Shown here: piece by piece, positions 16,330-23,413 of the stretch | How the letters are laid out: every line of letters starts with the position of its first letter | Position numbering within the stretch: the first letter of the stretch is position 1 | Assembly: GCA_021413725.1 (NCBI GenBank) | Contig: JAIOPU010000060.1 | Span: 1 to 34,184 of the forward strand | Origin: Armatimonadota bacterium | GTDB taxonomy: Bacteria; Armatimonadota; Fimbriimonadia; Fimbriimonadales; Fimbriimonadaceae | Length of the DNA stretch: 34,184 nt | Direction of reading: 5' to 3' | Program-made: the position numbers and the translations under genes | Notes under the pieces: model-generated | Database searches by the model: none | Seen by the model: only the letters and a program-made list of their open reading frames with translations | What the model was told of the DNA's origin: nothing

Positions 16330-16518
16330 TCAAACACGATTATTCGAACGACAGAAACGATTGTTCGAACGGTCGAATAACTCTTTCTCTTAAGAAACTT
16401 TCCTTTTCGAACCTTCGAAAGAGATTTTCTCTTAAGCAAGAAGCAATTTTTCCTGCTCGAATAAGTTCTTTTGTAGCTCGAATAACTTTTTTTCTTACTC
16501 GAATATGTTTTTTTCTTG
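16330..16518. repeat. Second 21-bp-periodic array, TCGAA-based, about nine units
   Basis: Unit starts at 16330, 16351, 16372, 16393, 16414, 16435, 16456, 16477 and 16498 give nine 21-base units without indels. TCGAA occurs at 16344, 16365 and 16407 (phase 1) and at 16373, 16415, 16457, 16478 and 16499 (phase 2). All spacings within a phase are 21 or 42. Best-conserved units are of the form CTCGAATAAC, T-tract, CTTA. The array is T-tract-rich like that at 5055-5264. One plus frame and one minus frame are partly open, but the resulting peptides are low-complexity heptads with no good start, so I do not call a gene. Confidence 0.88.
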
Positions 16519-16569
16519 GACTATGGAATCAATTACTTAGCTGAGGCTCGGCCTCGGGGGAACCCCATA

Positions 16570-16659
16570 ATGAAAAAAGCAAACAGAAAGGTACCGATTA
16601 CCGGACCAGTTCGACATAGCTCCAGAGGAGCCACGACACACTTCGGAGGGCTTAACTGA
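16570..16659 (+). CDS. Possible 29-residue basic peptide coupled to the next gene
   Basis: ATG 16570 opens a 29-codon frame (MKKANRKVPITGPVRHSSRG, then ATTHFGGLN). Its TGA overlaps the ATG of the next gene as TGATG. The peptide is basic and has no membrane segment. Two small GC-rich hairpins (GAGGC/GCCTC and GGGG/CCCC) lie just ahead of the start, making this region structured. The overlap suggests translational coupling, but the frame is short and could be chance. It may be a leader peptide. Confidence 0.4.
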   Translation: MKKANRKVPITGPVRHSSRGATTHFGGLN

Positions 16660-17291
16660 TGGACTGGATCAAATCCAATCGGCAACTGTTTAAGGTCCAA
16701 GCGGAGCAATTCTCAGCGGGAATTGTGAGTTATGGCGAGGGCCTCAACCTCACGAGCGGCGAGGTTACCGGGTTTGGCGCCCAGTTGACGGTCTACAGCG
16801 ACGATCTCGCTCTCGCGGCTGCGGCTAAAGCGGCATCGGATGCGGCTTACGAAACCATCCTGACCGACCAACGCAACCTCGTGAAGCTCATGCGCAAATA
16901 CAACGTGCGGATGCAGGCCAGCGCAGCAATCAATAACGCCAAGCGCGCAGAAATCGGCATTCCGATCCCGGCGACACCTTCCACCATAGAGCCGAAGACA
17001 GTGACCGGACTGCTTGCCACCGCCTTTGAGAACGGCGAAGTGAAGCTGAAGTGGAACCGAACCGGCAACGCCCAAGGTGTGATTTTCAACATCGAAGTGA
17101 GCGATGATTCGGTGAATTGGGATCTGCTGACGACGAGCACAGCGACGAAGATCAAACTGAGTGGCTACACTCCCGGCGAAAAGAAAACCTTCCGCATCGT
17201 GGCGACCCGGGGAGAACTCATTGCCGGGCCCTCCAACCTTGCTGTGATCTATGACGGCGGCAGCGGAGTTTCCCTCTCGCTTGCGGCTTAG
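16659..17291 (+). CDS. Uncharacterised protein with C-terminal fibronectin type III-like domain
   Basis: A protein of 210 residues with no signal peptide. Residues about 1-100 are helical and Ala-rich (GFGAQLTVYSDDLALAAAAKAA, then DQRNLVKLMRKYNVRMQASAAINNAKR). Residues about 108-200 resemble an FnIII sandwich: VTGLLATAFENGEVKLKWNR, VIFNIEVSDDSVNWDLLTT, PGEKKTFRIVATRGELIAGPS. CGGAGGG lies about ten bases before ATG and is a good ribosome site. Known FnIII proteins mediate extracellular binding, but no export signal is seen. I do not recognise a named family. A strong terminator follows. Confidence 0.75.
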   Translation: MDWIKSNRQLFKVQAEQFSAGIVSYGEGLNLTSGEVTGFGAQLTVYSDDLALAAAAKAASDAAYETILTDQRNLVKLMRKYNVRMQASAAINNAKRAEIGIPIPATPSTIEPKTVTGLLATAFENGEVKLKWNRTGNAQGVIFNIEVSDDSVNWDLLTTSTATKIKLSGYTPGEKKTFRIVATRGELIAGPSNLAVIYDGGSGVSLSLAA

Positions 17292-17303
17292 TTCGTAGGC
17301 TGA

Positions 17304-17337
17304 AAAAAGGGCTGTCTCAAACGAGATGGCCCTTTTT
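17304..17337 (+). terminator. Intrinsic terminator
   Basis: AAAAAGGGCTGTCTC pairs with GAGATGGCCCTTTTT (15 pairs, two G-T) around AAAC. The A-stretch and T-stretch on the two sides make it bidirectional. It follows the FnIII-like gene by 12 bases and precedes the tRNA promoter. Confidence 0.88.
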
Positions 17338-17371
17338 GCCGCCCAGTTCGTCACTAGGGAGGCCGGGACGG

Positions 17372-17377
17372 TATACT
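17372..17377 (+). promoter_or_regulatory. -10 box of the tRNA-Arg gene
   Basis: TATACT lies 13 bases before the first tRNA base. A weak -35 (TTCGTC) is 19 bases upstream. The location between terminator and tRNA supports it. Confidence 0.5.
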
Positions 17378-17389
17378 GTTTCTTCCACT

Positions 17390-17465
17390 GCGGAATTAGC
17401 TCAATGGATAGAGCAACAGTCTTCGGAACTGTAGGTTGGGGGTTCGAGTCCCTTATTCCGCACCA
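17390..17465 (+). tRNA. tRNA-Arg (anticodon UCG), CCA encoded
   Basis: A full cloverleaf can be drawn. The acceptor stem is GCGGAAT/ATTCCGC, the D-arm GCTC/GAGC, and the anticodon arm ACAGT-CTTCGGA-ACTGT with anticodon TCG. The T-arm is GGGGG-TTCGAGT-CCCTT (two G-T pairs), followed by discriminator A and genomic CCA. It reads CGA codons. It is complete, unlike the tRNA-Val fragment at 22208. Confidence 0.97.
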
Positions 17466-17492
17466 ATTCTTTTTTCGGTATGCTCTGGAATT

Positions 17493-17954
17493 ATGAGCGA
17501 ACCGTATAACGCTGGCAAATTTCCAACCCTGACTCCCTACATCGTCGTGCGCGATGGAGCGGCGGCGATTGCGTTTTATGAGAAGGCATTTGGTGCGGTG
17601 GCACGAGATATCGCGCACACGCCCGACGGCAAAATCATGAATGCGCAGTTGCAGGTCGGCGATTCTGTCCTCATGCTGAACGACGAATTCCCCGACTACG
17701 GCGTGCTTGCGCCGCAGCCGGGTGAGAGGGTTCACACGACATTGCACATCAGCTCGCAGAGCGTTGATGAGGATTTCCAGCGGGCGATTGATGCCGGTGC
17801 GGAAGTCACGATGCCGCTCGCGGACATGTTCTGGGGCGACCGCTACGGCGCGCTCACCGATCCCTTTGGCTACAAGTGGTCCATGGGGCAGAAGATGCGC
17901 GACCTGACGCAGGACGAGATGATGGCGGAGATGGGGAAAGAGACCGGACTCTAG
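17493..17954 (+). CDS. VOC/PhnB-like glyoxalase-fold protein
   Basis: A protein of 153 residues. It begins FPTLTPYIVVRDGAAAIAFYEKAFGAV, followed by GKIMNAQLQVGDSVLMLNDE and then TTLHISSQSVDEDFQRAIDAG. The end is DMFWGDRYGALTDPFGYKWSM. This is the PhnB-like branch of the vicinal oxygen chelate fold, with two beta-alpha-beta-beta-beta modules. Substrates are unknown for most members and metal-binding residues are often missing. ATG 17493 is preferred because earlier in-frame starts lie inside the tRNA. TATGCT lies nine bases before the ATG, so a leaderless or very short-leader mRNA is possible. The DUF4166 pair is convergent at the 3' end. Confidence 0.88.
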   Translation: MSEPYNAGKFPTLTPYIVVRDGAAAIAFYEKAFGAVARDIAHTPDGKIMNAQLQVGDSVLMLNDEFPDYGVLAPQPGERVHTTLHISSQSVDEDFQRAIDAGAEVTMPLADMFWGDRYGALTDPFGYKWSMGQKMRDLTQDEMMAEMGKETGL

Positions 17955-18461
17955 CTAAGCTTGCGTAGTTCGCTTCGAACCGAAACTCGCAATCAAATCC
18001 CTCACCCCACTCAGAAATACGCTGATCGCGAGAAGCAAGAGGAGCCACGCCGGGACGCCGTGATAGACCGCGCCCCACCCGGTTGGTTGCTGATACCAGT
18101 TCCACATTTCCGGGAGCAAAAAGGCGAGAAATGAGCCGTAGACAATTCCCATGATCGCGTGCATGCACCGCTCACCGGCGGGCAGTTTACGAACCTTGTC
18201 CTCTTCGACAAAGTCCCAAAGCGTAATCACAATCTCAGCCAGGAGAATCGCCAGCAACGCGACGGCAAACAGTCCGTTCCACGTTGCAAACCCCAGGGAT
18301 CCGATGATAATCGCGTAGCAAAAGTCGCGCGTTGCATGGAGTTTCAGCTCAACTTTGTTGTGGTTATCGTGAGCTAATTTGAGCTTGTATTCGTGGTAAT
18401 ACAGGGTATCGAAAGCCCCCAAACTGGCCTGCACCAACAGAATCCAAATCGCGACGTTCAT
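17955..18461 (-). CDS. Integral membrane protein, unknown family
   Basis: A protein of 168 residues from ATG 18461, which overlaps the stop of the upstream DUF4166 gene by four bases (ATGA); an earlier in-frame start would overlap far more. Likely membrane segments are MNVAIWILLVQASLGAFDTLYY, AIIIGSLGFATWNGLFAVALL with LAEIVITLWDF, a third near HAIMGIVYGSFLAFLLPEMW and a fourth at VPAWLLLLLAISVFLSGVRD. His and Asp/Glu residues in the first loop (HEYKLKLAHDNHNK) could be functional. Coupling to DUF4166 suggests a shared role, perhaps in membrane-associated lipid or redox metabolism, but this is a guess. Confidence 0.75.
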   Translation of the reverse strand: MNVAIWILLVQASLGAFDTLYYHEYKLKLAHDNHNKVELKLHATRDFCYAIIIGSLGFATWNGLFAVALLAILLAEIVITLWDFVEEDKVRKLPAGERCMHAIMGIVYGSFLAFLLPEMWNWYQQPTGWGAVYHGVPAWLLLLLAISVFLSGVRDLIASFGSKRTTQA

Positions 18462-19138
18462 GTTGTCCTCATTTCTCCCTGATAGCAACAAATTGTGCCA
18501 TACCTCGGACATTGAATCTCCACCAGAACATCCCAACCTTGCTCGCTCGGAGTGGCGGAAGCATCAATGAACGGTGCGATTCGATCCGGGAGCGCGATTC
18601 CCAAAATGCGCGAGCGGTAAGAGTGAAAAATCATCGCCCCGTGAGATTCGCTCAGGTCGAATTCCATTTGCATGGGTCCAGCTTGCTCCACGAGTTTCCC
18701 GTTTCGCAGTTGTTGCCTCGTGATCAATCGAGTTGTGCCAATGCGGCGATTCCAAACTTCGGAGTTTTCCGTCTGTGTCACTTCTAGGTGCGTCTCTAGC
18801 TTCACGCCCTCCCGCGGGAGATTCATGAGCCAGATGAAAAATTTAGGAATCAAGCGCTTGGAGTGGGTGACGGTCAATTCCCCCAGCGAGGTGTTTGAGC
18901 CATCGTGGAATTTCTTCAGGGCTTGTCCGAGCTTTTCAAACTCCGCTCCTAGCGCACTCTGATAGATTCCCACAATGTAAGCTACCACTTGCAAGCGGAG
19001 TCGGTGGTGGTCGGTAGAGGATTTGGGGAAAGAGACGGGCAATCTCGGTTGAGGCAATCCTTGTTGATCAAGAGATAGCTCTTCAGAACTTTCACAATGC
19101 GTATGCTCCAGAAAAAGTCGCCTAAGCCCCTTGTACAA
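18458..19138 (-). CDS. DUF4166-domain protein
   Basis: About 227 residues from a TTG at 19138; the open frame reaches back to 19228, but that would run deep into the divergent ankyrin gene. The domain covers most of the protein: ALGAEFEKLGQALKKFHDG, a run of beta strands (GVKLETHLEVTQTENSEVWN), RLITRQQLRNGKLVEQAGPM, GIALPDRIAPFIDAS and the end WDVLVEIQCPRYGTICCYQG. These match the DUF4166 layout of a conserved LG.....FH start and a P.G.i..Y.G end. The family function is unknown and often found with sugar-epimerase-like domains. The ATGA overlap with the membrane protein shows a two-gene operon. The start is uncertain. Confidence 0.72.
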   Translation of the reverse strand: MYKGLRRLFLEHTHCESSEELSLDQQGLPQPRLPVSFPKSSTDHHRLRLQVVAYIVGIYQSALGAEFEKLGQALKKFHDGSNTSLGELTVTHSKRLIPKFFIWLMNLPREGVKLETHLEVTQTENSEVWNRRIGTTRLITRQQLRNGKLVEQAGPMQMEFDLSESHGAMIFHSYRSRILGIALPDRIAPFIDASATPSEQGWDVLVEIQCPRYGTICCYQGEMRTT

Positions 19139-19145
19139 TGAGAGC

Positions 19146-20611
19146 GTGAGCAATGAGCTGATCAACGCAATTCGCGCCGGAAATGCAGCAGGTGTTCGGC
19201 AATTGCTGGAGGAAGGCATCGATCCCAACTTACGAATGCCGGCGGAGTCTGATCATGGGGCGTTTCTAGATCAAGTGACGCCGCTCATGGTTGCCGTTGC
19301 GACCCCGAAATCTACTCCTGAAATCGTGCAGGCCCTCCTAGCTCACGGAGCCGACCCATTCGCCGTTTCCGCGGGCGAGGTGAGCGCGGTGTGGTACGCC
19401 TGCGGGGGCGGAACTGGCTATCCTCTGACTGATGAGCACCTGAACGAACTTGAGCCGGATCATTCCTTCCGGCTCTGGGGCGGTGGCGATGCGGAGCGCC
19501 TGAGGATAATCCTTGATGCGGGTGGCGATCCCAATGAGTGCGCGGACAACGGGAGGTCTTGCGTTTACGAAGCCTGTTCGGTTGGCGACCCCGCGCGGCG
19601 CTCCGGTTGCTGATCGAGCGCGGGGCCAGGGTTGGGGCAGCCTGCCCGCCAACGTCGTTCTCGTCTACGATCACCGAGGCTATGAGCAAGCAGGTGGCAG
19701 AGTCGCTACGGGACTTGATGGCGGGTTCGTTCCACCAGTTGATCCCTCTGTTTGCTGCGTCCGCGGCGGGGAGCTTGGAGTGCGTCAAGCTGATCGTAGA
19801 GGCGGGCTTTCCTGTCGATTTCGACTTGTCCGGGACGAACGCCCTCACCGAGGTCGGGAGCGTGGAGGTAGCAGAGTACCTGTGGGATCAGGGCGTGCGG
19901 CCAGGTGCGAGCAGCTTCGGATTTGATGCCATGGACGATGCGATTGAAGCAGACAACATGCCGGTCCTTCGGTTTCTGCTCGGCAAAGCTAACCCTGCTA
20001 CGATTCAACAGAAGCTCCTGACTGCTTCCGGGGTTCGGATGAACCCGCACGCCGTGAAGCTCCTTCTTGAACTGGGAGCGGACGCGAACCTCATCGATAA
20101 GGACTTTGGCAGTCCCCTGCATTACGCTTGCTGGCAAGGAGACGGTAACGGCGGGCGAGAGAACGACGTGGTCGAGGGGACGGTCCAGGCGCTGATCGAT
20201 GCTGGAGCAGATCCGAATCTACTTTCCAGAGGCACGCGGCCTCTGCATGAAGCCGTGTATGGCGACTGGGGGTCTCCGACCTCCGTACGGGTGCTCCTTC
20301 GTCACGGCGCAGACATCGACGCCTTGGATGAGGACGGGCAAACGGCGCTGATGATCGCCGCGCAACACGGCGAGTTCGAAAGCGTTCGACTCTTGCTTGA
20401 GGCAGGCGCGGATCGAGCGCGGAAAGACAAGCGCGGAAAGACCGCCCTGGACCACGCCCAAGCCCACTTGAAAGTCTGGAAGAAGCCGCTATTGAAGTTC
20501 CTCAATCGGGGGATGGACAAGATCTTCAGCTCCGTTGGTCTCAACAGCGAAGAGGTATCTGGCAAGGCGCTTGCAGACGCGCAGAAGGTGGTGGACTTGC
20601 TGAGCAGATGA
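19146..20611 (+). pseudogene. Ankyrin-repeat protein split by a one-base frameshift
   Basis: Two frames join into one ankyrin-repeat protein of about 488 residues. The first (GTG 19146 to 19613) carries repeats such as NAIRAGNAAGVRQLLEEGID and TPEIVQALLAHGADPF. It then leaves frame after SCVYEACSVGDP. The second frame (to 20611) resumes with RAALRLLIERGARVG and continues through ECVKLIVEAGFPVDFDLSG, AVKLLLELGADANLID, ALIDAGADPNLLSRGTRPLH, VLLRHGADIDALDEDGQTAL and SVRLLLEAGADRARKDKRGK. Adding one C to the C-run at 19589-19592 restores the frame. It may be a real inactivation or a sequencing error. Ankyrin repeats bind proteins; the partner is unknown. Confidence 0.85.
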
Positions 20612-20700
20612 GGCAGAGGCACTTTGGGGTGCGTTGAATGTTAGTACTTGCCCAGATGGAGCGTAACGAACTCTAAGGGGAAAACCTCCGTCCTTCATTC

Positions 20701-21195
20701 ATGCGACATCGCCGCAAACGGTTATGGAAGGTTGTCCTTTCCGCAATCGTGGTCATGGGTGTGGGGGCTTGGTATCTCCTGCGCTCTCACGAGTCCGACC
20801 CCTATCAATTCCTCGCAGGTCGCTCGCCCACAGACGTTACCGTTCGAGGACCGGGGTCTTGGGGGCCTGAAGAGTGGCGCACGTACTCTTGGAAAGAGGA
20901 TTGGCGGCAGGTATCGGCTCAAGCCAGCCGCGAACTGCCGAAGTTCGGACTGACGAAAGAGCCTCAGAGTGACTTCCCCAATTCCGAAACCTGGATGGGG
21001 GGAAAAATCGATGGTGGGCCCTGTGGAATCGGCACCGATCACGGCGTGCGCATCGCGCTTGGCCGGGCCCAGCCCTTACCTTTGCGTGACCTAACCGACG
21101 GCAATCCGGAATGGGTGACGGTATTCGTCACTTCCGACATCGACGACAACTGGGTGAACCTTGTGCGCTACACCTTCTTCGCATACCACGATTGA
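20701..21195 (+). CDS. Uncharacterised membrane-anchored protein
   Basis: A protein of 164 residues. A basic N-terminus (MRHRRKRLWK) is followed by one hydrophobic segment (VVLSAIVVMGVGAWYLL), so it is probably a signal-anchor protein with the rest outside the cytoplasm. The soluble part contains GPGSWGPEEWRTYSWKEDWR, then a Gly-rich GGKIDGGPCGIGTDHGVRIAL and WVTVFVTSDIDDNWVNLVRY. I recognise no family. No Shine-Dalgarno site is visible before ATG. The 3' end faces the convergent 21254-22171 gene across 58 bases. Confidence 0.6.
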   Translation: MRHRRKRLWKVVLSAIVVMGVGAWYLLRSHESDPYQFLAGRSPTDVTVRGPGSWGPEEWRTYSWKEDWRQVSAQASRELPKFGLTKEPQSDFPNSETWMGGKIDGGPCGIGTDHGVRIALGRAQPLPLRDLTDGNPEWVTVFVTSDIDDNWVNLVRYTFFAYHD

Positions 21196-21253
21196 TCTGG
21201 CTCACCGAATCGGATTTAGGCAATGGGTACCGGCACGCGGACTGAGCATGACG

Positions 21254-22171
21254 CTATCGGTTCGGCAACAATCGACGGGCGCCCGATAAGTGATTATGAA
21301 GTTGCTCCGGAAGTTCAGTGTCTTCGAGCTTACGTTTGATCTGCAAAGTCACTTGGACCCAGACTTTGTCCTCTGGACCGGCGAACTGAATCTGCCATTG
21401 GTGGCGCACATACCCCTTGACGATCTCCATCGGGCTCCTTTCAAAACTGTAGGGGGAGACTACTTTTTCTTCGATTTCACTGGGTTCTGGCGGCGACCAA
21501 TAGGTCTGTATGGTGATGGCCGCACTGGAGTCAGCAGGTCCATATTCAGTCGCTTGTTGCTCGGGGTTCCGCTTGGGAAGCTGACGCCACCCTATCGGTA
21601 CCGGGAAACAAAAATTGTTGAAATCTGAACTGGTCCAGGTCCATCCTTCCGGTGGTTCTCCAAGGGATTCCGAGAGCATGTTCGCCATCCATGGCTCTGG
21701 AGTTCTTCGTAACCCGGGAACAACATCGGTCCAAGTTTCGCCCATATGAGGCTGAACTTCCGGAGCAACTTCAAATTTTGGAACGTCTATAAATCGAGCA
21801 CAACGGATGTGCGTCCGCCAATCGTCATCTGGGCGCTCAATCCACTCTTCTGAGTGGAACGGATTGAGATAGGAACTGGACATGCTAAGCGACTTCCACT
21901 GCCCGTCTCGCCAGTCCTCGGACCACGTCATAGTCAGAGTTTCGCTCCGGTACTGTTCAAAAATCTTCACCCGGCCGCAAAGGATTGCCGCACAGATCCC
22001 CAGGACTGAGTCTTCGTCATCTAGTTCGACATGCTCGTGCCAATGGCCAAAGTGAACGGTGAAGCGATACTCTTCGCGGACGATCTGGAGAAGATATGGA
22101 TGACCATTGACCCCAAGATAAGCGTCGTCCTCATTGCCTTCGAGGACAAGCACCGGATAGGCTCGAAGCAA
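21254..22171 (-). CDS. Uncharacterised protein next to tRNA-Val remnant
   Basis: A protein of 305 residues from TTG 22171. The N-terminal part (YPVLVLEGNEDDAYLGVNGH, then EYRFTVHFGHWHEHV and GICAAILCGRVKIFEQYRS) looks like one alpha/beta domain. The C-terminal half (FNNFCFPVPIGWRQLPKRN to KRKLEDTELPEQLHNHLSGA) looks like a second, SCP/DUF-type beta domain. I do not recognise either. The frame stays open upstream (PEYQIQFLNELL) into the tRNA fragment without ATG or GTG, so the true start is unclear. An ATT seven bases after GGAG would fit the length better. In the original genome this gene would have lain just downstream of tRNA-Val. Confidence 0.6.
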   Translation of the reverse strand: MLRAYPVLVLEGNEDDAYLGVNGHPYLLQIVREEYRFTVHFGHWHEHVELDDEDSVLGICAAILCGRVKIFEQYRSETLTMTWSEDWRDGQWKSLSMSSSYLNPFHSEEWIERPDDDWRTHIRCARFIDVPKFEVAPEVQPHMGETWTDVVPGLRRTPEPWMANMLSESLGEPPEGWTWTSSDFNNFCFPVPIGWRQLPKRNPEQQATEYGPADSSAAITIQTYWSPPEPSEIEEKVVSPYSFERSPMEIVKGYVRHQWQIQFAGPEDKVWVQVTLQIKRKLEDTELPEQLHNHLSGARRLLPNR

Positions 22172-22207
22172 TTCGTTAAGAAATTGAATTTGATACTCCG
22201 GGAAGGC

Positions 22208-22257
22208 TGGTGGTCGGTATAGGATTTGAACCTACGACCCCTTCAGTGTGAATGAAA
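22208..22257 (-). other. 3' half of a tRNA-Val (CAC): probable integration-site (att) copy
   Basis: On the minus strand an anticodon arm TTTCA-TTCACAC-TGAAG (anticodon CAC; one G-T pair), a five-base variable loop and a T-arm GTAGG-TTCAAAT-CCTAT are followed by acceptor half ACCGACC, discriminator A and CCA. The matching 5' acceptor GGTCGGT and the D-arm are absent: the upstream sequence is unrelated. Tyrosine integrases commonly insert at tRNA 3' ends, leaving such a fragment at one boundary. The intact tRNA would be at the other boundary, on the higher-coordinate side, and is not in view. Confidence 0.8.
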
Positions 22258-22296
22258 TTCTTTTAGGTTCGATGGGGCAATTTTGAGTCTACAGAG

Positions 22297-22419
22297 GTCT
22301 CCTGAAGTCTCCCAAAATCTGCCGTATGTGAGAGACAAAGTGAGAGACAGCTTTTGTCCACCCTGTAATTATTGCGCCATCGTACGACAATTTTCCTTAA
22401 GCCCAGTTCACCTAGAGAC
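22297..22419. repeat. Cluster of GAGAC/GTCTC motifs next to the tRNA fragment
   Basis: GTCTC is at 22297 and 22307 and GAGAC at 22332, 22344 and 22415. Two of them belong to a 12-base direct repeat, GTGAGAGACA at 22328 and 22340. Five copies in 123 bases next to a presumed att core fit integrase arm-type sites. Confidence 0.5.
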
Positions 22420-22436
22420 TAGCTCTGAGGTGAACG

Positions 22437-23006
22437 TTGAAAAATCTTCAAACTGTTCGGGGGAGCACAAGCGCTCCTCCACGTCGCTCAGCACCATTTG
22501 ATGTTGAGCCTGGGTTCTATGAACCCGCTGACCTGTGGATGTACGGGAATACCAGGCTCCTGAAAGGGCGCCTCGAATGGATACTGGCATCACAAGGCCC
22601 TGGACCGCACTCTCCCGCTGAACTTGACGCTATTGAGCGCGAATCTGAGCGGATCGTGCTTGCTGGCGCTACGCTCGTGTGCGGGATTCATAACCCAGCC
22701 CATCAGCGAGCGGCAATTGTGCCCTTGCGATGGGGTGCGCCGAGGATTCTTGTGCTGTCGGGTGGGTTTCTGCATCACTTGGGTGAGAATCTGAAAGAAG
22801 AGCCATTTAGAGCTGCGAGGCTCTGGAGGTATCAGTGGGACCCCCATACTGATCTTGCCATTTCACGCCGTGCGCCGGATAAAAAGCCGACGTTTGCAAG
22901 GCACAACCCTACGGTAGACCGGCTCATTGCAAGAATCGCGAGTAGGAAGGTTGCAGGGCTGTTGTTTCAGCTCGGCAGGAGCCGGGAGGATCTAGATGAG
23001 CTTTGA
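22437..23006 (+). CDS. DprA/SLOG-like Rossmann-fold protein
   Basis: A protein of 189 residues from TTG 22437, chosen because GAGGTGA lies five bases upstream. The middle part reads LWMYGNTRLLKGRLEWILAS, SPAELDAIERESERIVLAGA, TLVCGIHNPAHQRAAIVPLRW and GAPRILVLSGGFLHHLGENL. This follows the DprA layout (a short strand, helix, G..lVsG....aH..A, then a second strand ending in GG or AG). DprA binds single-stranded DNA and loads RecA, but small solo members on mobile elements are uncharacterised and may bind nucleotides. The conserved RAARLWRYQWD and RRAPDKKPTFA motifs lie beyond that core. A small gene overlaps its 3' end by 11 bases. Confidence 0.6.
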   Translation: MKNLQTVRGSTSAPPRRSAPFDVEPGFYEPADLWMYGNTRLLKGRLEWILASQGPGPHSPAELDAIERESERIVLAGATLVCGIHNPAHQRAAIVPLRWGAPRILVLSGGFLHHLGENLKEEPFRAARLWRYQWDPHTDLAISRRAPDKKPTFARHNPTVDRLIARIASRKVAGLLFQLGRSREDLDEL

Positions 23007-23175
23007 AGAGTGGATGAAGGAACTTGACCTTCTCTGCTGGTCTAACTATGGAATGTCGATCCACGACCTTCCTGATATGTGTTTCCGAGATGCCTTCGAT
23101 GGAGAAGTCACTCCACTTCAGTTCTTCCACGATGAACTGGGATCCGTTGATGATCTAGCGAAATGTCTTGCCTAA
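22996..23175 (+). CDS. 59-residue acidic protein of mobile-element type
   Basis: ATG 22996 overlaps the end of the DprA-like gene by 11 bases. The protein begins MSFEEWMKELDLLCWSNYGM and continues SIHDLPDMCFRDAFDGEVTP, LQFFHDELGSVDDLAKCLA. The pattern F..WM...D......G.S..DLPD..(F/Y)RD.F..G..P is common in small accessory proteins of plasmids and integrated elements. No activity is known to me. A GGAG element before the ATG (22985-22989 region) supports translation. A hairpin terminator begins six bases after the stop. Confidence 0.7.
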   Translation: MSFEEWMKELDLLCWSNYGMSIHDLPDMCFRDAFDGEVTPLQFFHDELGSVDDLAKCLA

Positions 23176-23181
23176 CTCCCT

Positions 23182-23211
23182 AAGCCCTCACAGTCTGATG
23201 TGGGGGCTTTT
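23182..23211. terminator. Bidirectional terminator between convergent genes
   Basis: AAGCCCTCACA pairs with TGTGGGGGCTT over 11 positions (one T-G) around a GTCTGA loop. It is followed by TT and then CGCTTGCTT. It lies between the 59-residue gene and the convergent HTH gene and can serve both. Confidence 0.8.
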
Positions 23212-23218
23212 CGCTTGC

Positions 23219-23413
23219 TTACCCTTCTCGGATTGTCCGCTCAACGAACGCACTGAGCTGCTCAAAGGTAATTCTCCTTGCTCGTCCAATCTTGATGGTG
23301 TCAATCTTGCCCGCGTTGATCAGTTCGTACATGAGCGAGCGGGATAGCGACAGTAAGGCTCCTGCCTCGACCACAGTGTAGGCTAGTTTTGACTGATGCG
23401 TGATTCGTTCCAT
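23219..23413 (-). CDS. AlpA/excisionase-type helix-turn-helix protein
   Basis: A protein of 64 residues from ATG 23413; a GTG at 23434 would add seven residues. The sequence KLAYTVVEAGALLSLSRSLM, YELINAGKIDTIKIGRARRI, TFEQLSAFVERTIREG matches the small HTH_17/MerR-like excisionase fold. That fold has a helix-turn-helix followed by a wing with I.IGR.RRI. Such proteins bind DNA as recombination-directionality factors or regulate integrase genes. The position close to a tRNA-derived att site supports this role. No integrase gene accompanies it in the window. Confidence 0.85.
   Translation of the reverse strand: MERITHQSKLAYTVVEAGALLSLSRSLMYELINAGKIDTIKIGRARRITFEQLSAFVERTIREG

Noticed and set aside
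16145-16544. Overlapping small frames on both strands
   Set aside because: They run through the MITE-like element and the 21-base array and are low-complexity heptads produced by the period.
16713-17747. Open minus-strand frame of 344 codons
   Set aside because: It crosses the tRNA-Arg, the terminator and two well-supported plus-strand genes.
19138-19228. Longer start for the DUF4166 protein
   Set aside because: It would overlap the divergent ankyrin gene by more than 80 bases and adds no domain sequence.
22208-22257. Complete tRNA-Val or tRNA with intron
   Set aside because: No 5' acceptor GGTCGGT or D-arm is found upstream on the minus strand within 200 bases.
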